A DNA stretch of 64,000 bases from Azotimanducus chitobiosivorans (GTDB lineage Bacteria; Pseudomonadota; Gammaproteobacteria; Pseudomonadales; Azotimanducaceae): assembly GCA_965200235.1 (NCBI GenBank), contig OZ241339.1, positions 1,984,001-2,048,000 on the forward strand, in the 5' to 3' direction. A program made the translations under genes and the position numbers. This document shows, one piece after another, positions 62,601-64,000 of this stretch (position 1 is its first letter; the number at the start of each line of letters is the position of its first letter). The notes under the pieces were generated by a model. The model made no database searches. It had not been told where the DNA came from and saw nothing but the letters and a program-made list of their open reading frames with translations.

Positions 62601-64000
62601 GGAGACGAATGATCAAGGAGCATGGTTTCTTCAGAGGGACAAGGTCAAGATTTGCATCGACCTCGCACATCAGTGGTTTCAGTGTTCCGAATGCGCCTCT
62701 CTCATGCCACACCAGATTTCAGGACGATGTTCAAGTTGCGGAGCGCTAAATCCAATTCCTCTCGATCCGCAGTCGAGCGAGTACATTCGTGCAAGGAAAG
62801 GCTATTGGCGAGGACCTGTCCAAGATGCTCTAAATGATACCGGCCGCGTGCAAGGGGTTTCCGTAGAGGAACATACCGCACAATTGTCGAACAGAGACAT
62901 TGAAGATGTCCGTGCAACCACTGAACTTCATGAGTTGCGCTTCAGAGATGTGTTGGTAAACGACGAACGAGACCGACCAATAGATGTGCTGAGTTGCACG
63001 ACCACTATGGAGGTCGGTATTGACATTGGTTCTCTCGTGGCAGTAGGGCTAAGAAATGTTCCACCACAGCGTGAGAACTACCAGCAACGAGCTGGCCGAG
63101 CAGGACGCAGAGGCTCTTCCGTCTCCACGGTCGTGGCATACGCTCAAGATGGGACTCACGACAACTATTACTTTAACAATACCGCCGAAATTGTCTCAGG
63201 GGCTCCGCGCACACCGGAAATCAAGATCGATAATCCAAAGATCGCTGCAAGACACATCAATTCTTTTTTGCTCCAGACATTTTTCCACGAACACATGGAC
63301 AAGCATGGAATACTTCCGGGGAAGAAGACGGCCTCATTATTCAAAGCGCTTGGCAAAACGGCGGACTTTCTTGTTGACTCAGAACCTGACGAACTGAATT
63401 TGAAAGAGTTCGAGGCTTGGTGCAACAGCGGTCTGCCCAATAGCAACGGTCATCTGGTTAATCGTATCAATGAGTGGTTGCCTGAATCGACCCGCACCGA
63501 GGGACCACGTCCCAGTTGGATTGCACAAAAAGTGAAGGAACTACTCGTCAAGCTTCGAGCTTCGGCTCAAGAATTTGAATTTACGGAAGATCATGTGGGA
63601 GACGGTCCAAGCGAAGGGGAACTTCTGGAGTTTCTCTTCTCCAAGAATCTGCTTCCCTCCTACGCCTTTCCAACTAACCTAACCAGCTTTGTTATTGAGG
63701 AACGCAAGAAAGACAATGCTGACCGATTCAAGGTGACTGTGCGCGAACGTCCGCAACAGGGCCTCGAAAAGGCATTGAGCGAATATGCGCCTGGCAGATT
63801 AGTCGTCATAAACAAAGAGACCTACCGAAGCGGTGGAGTAACGGCTGCCGTGTCACCCACGACTTGGGACCGAGGTGTTCCCTTATTCGAAAAAGCGCGG
63901 AAAGTCGTGCATTGCGAGAACTGCAATCATGTTCAGGATATTCAGGACGAGAACATTGATGCAAGCATTTGTCCGGTCTGCGCAAGCGAGTTGGTCACCA
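59653..64000 (+). CDS. druE: Druantia helicase DruE, 3' end outside window
   Basis: The frame is open from TTG 59653 to the right edge (1449 codons), with no stop. It is a large superfamily 2 helicase: Walker A 'ATGTGSGKTESF' (118-129), DEAH (336-339), 'TSAS' (372-375), 'TTMEVGIDIG' (1117-1126) and motif VI 'QQRAGRAGRRG' (1144-1154). Several cysteine pairs suggest zinc ribbons ('CCNPKC' 551-556, 'NCPVCGKK', 'CSECASLM', 'RCSSCGAL', 'HCENCNHV'). DruE helicases are about 1800-2100 residues with a DUF1998 domain near the end, expected just beyond this window. Confidence 0.88.
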   Translation, partial: MNSQSEQVEYGVHSVVGQLTKNLQSYTEAQYHIRNESLIREREKLLQTEGVIAQKPLVEVTPTYQSGPAYAELELPSSVRETLGTLTDLDVGIYERPYLHQSQALEAFFHDQRDLIIATGTGSGKTESFLMAIIGQLCLEASERPHLASKVGCRALLLYPMNALVNDQISRIRRLFGHLESSAVISRGRDRPVRFGSYTSKTPYPGPRTPLRDMQRIEPLFEDYYLKLLEDATKVAELEKIGQWPCKDLEAFYDRNLVVERNGRKSRKWEKRLQTQPSDRELMTRHEIHSACPDLLVTNYSMLEYMLMRPMERDIFTSTREWLQQDSRNELILVLDEAHMYRGAGGAEVALLLRRLAQRLEIPRERMRCILTSASLGEGTEAEEKTRQFAMDLTGLSAGSEREFALIKGTLEERGRARAANIAEMDAFANFDIERFQTFSEDQREARTAVDSLARCLNWPVLGQESDLGNYLYERLKDFGPVHQLIQITTGSASSLDEIEKKLFNGISEKGKRATGSLLALATFARRYDGRTLIPTRLHLFFRGLPGLFACCNPKCANRRNQGDSDGITGRLYFRPRYTCDCIERSRVFELLTHRECGTAFLRAYADAPEHELPDFLWHESGARLWERDQGKLEEVDLLIDGPPQREHVSNCDEVWIDVLSGHLTPQKPSNDNGFLKAWIPASSGDFRETSGRFKFQNCPVCGKKAYNNGQSSIMNHAVKGEAPFASLIKAQLLTQPATRKASRTFPNAGRKSLIFSDGRQKAARLARDIPREVEKDMFRQLLSKAVHRLHSIGREATLKRQLYVAFLTVLRDLNLALFDGEDRKAIEKHLARLRKDYRDDDLEDILDDEFEPGDVPATFQEMLLSELCGRYYSLAGSTVGFLRPTKRALQRLLKQVEGQSISFSDKDIDGLATIWIMGLADDYAIDHEIKAPVRAKASGFHRDPWGSKGRFSRSLQSCLPFILQSDESAVRELEAALLDVFAETNDQGAWFLQRDKVKICIDLAHQWFQCSECASLMPHQISGRCSSCGALNPIPLDPQSSEYIRARKGYWRGPVQDALNDTGRVQGVSVEEHTAQLSNRDIEDVRATTELHELRFRDVLVNDERDRPIDVLSCTTTMEVGIDIGSLVAVGLRNVPPQRENYQQRAGRAGRRGSSVSTVVAYAQDGTHDNYYFNNTAEIVSGAPRTPEIKIDNPKIAARHINSFLLQTFFHEHMDKHGILPGKKTASLFKALGKTADFLVDSEPDELNLKEFEAWCNSGLPNSNGHLVNRINEWLPESTRTEGPRPSWIAQKVKELLVKLRASAQEFEFTEDHVGDGPSEGELLEFLFSKNLLPSYAFPTNLTSFVIEERKKDNADRFKVTVRERPQQGLEKALSEYAPGRLVVINKETYRSGGVTAAVSPTTWDRGVPLFEKARKVVHCENCNHVQDIQDENIDASICPVCASELVT

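Noticed and set aside
1..64000. CRISPR arrays, tRNA or rRNA genes, insertion sequences, integrase or att sites
   Set aside because: No regular direct repeats, no transposase or integrase motifs and no cloverleaf-like sequence were noticed by eye; a program search could still find small RNAs I cannot see.

Overview
The window reads as chromosomal DNA of a GC-rich gammaproteobacterium. The backbone gene orders are typical of that class: carA-carB-greA-rlmE-ftsH-glmM-tpiA-secG, pilM-pilN-pilO-pilP-pilQ-aroK-aroB divergent from the class A penicillin-binding protein gene (mrcA/ponA), and rpe-gph-trpE. Genus cannot be named. I saw no rRNA, tRNA, CRISPR array, insertion sequence or integrase.

Layout. 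1-11.0 kb is an accessory and defence region. It holds a DUF6338 membrane protein with a small proline-rich partner, a decayed DUF499 ATPase gene, eroded toxin-antitoxin (TA) modules, a NERD-domain protein, a complete type III restriction-modification pair (mod, res), and a protein built from two winged-helix-like repeats. 11.1-29.6 kb is mixed metabolic and envelope DNA: katG, an iron-dependent alcohol dehydrogenase, a TonB-dependent receptor with an alpha/beta hydrolase, a tandem pair of exported two-domain proteins of unknown function, and an operon of a second TonB-dependent receptor with an alpha-methylacyl-CoA racemase-like protein and a propionyl/acetyl-CoA synthetase. 29.7-53.2 kb is the conserved backbone, interrupted by an intact VapBC module between rlmE and ftsH and by a decayed locus with an ImmA/IrrE-type peptidase after secG. 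53.3-64 kb is a second defence region: an orphan VapB antitoxin, then a five-gene operon that matches type I Druantia (druA-druB-druC-druD-druE), with druE running off the window end.

The two most interesting points are these. First, the Druantia operon is complete apart from the 3' end of druE, and DruC carries a degenerate McrB-like AAA segment behind a coiled coil. Second, the window is a toxin graveyard. At five loci an antitoxin gene is still open (DUF433, HicB, Phd, Phd, AbrB) while the toxin next to it is truncated, internally deleted or missing its N-terminus; a sixth antitoxin (VapB at 53.3 kb) has no toxin at all. Only one module (35.1-35.8 kb) is intact. A DUF499 gene with two in-frame amber codons, and another frame with three stops behind aroB, show the same decay.

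Defence DNA is less GC-rich than the backbone: one sampled 60-base line in druC (57181-57240) has 27 G/C, one in carB (31021-31080) has 39. This suggests the Druantia block was acquired by transfer. Many starts were set by Shine-Dalgarno (SD) spacing or by four-base stop/start overlaps, and these choices are stated per gene. All family assignments come from reading motifs by eye; no database search was run.
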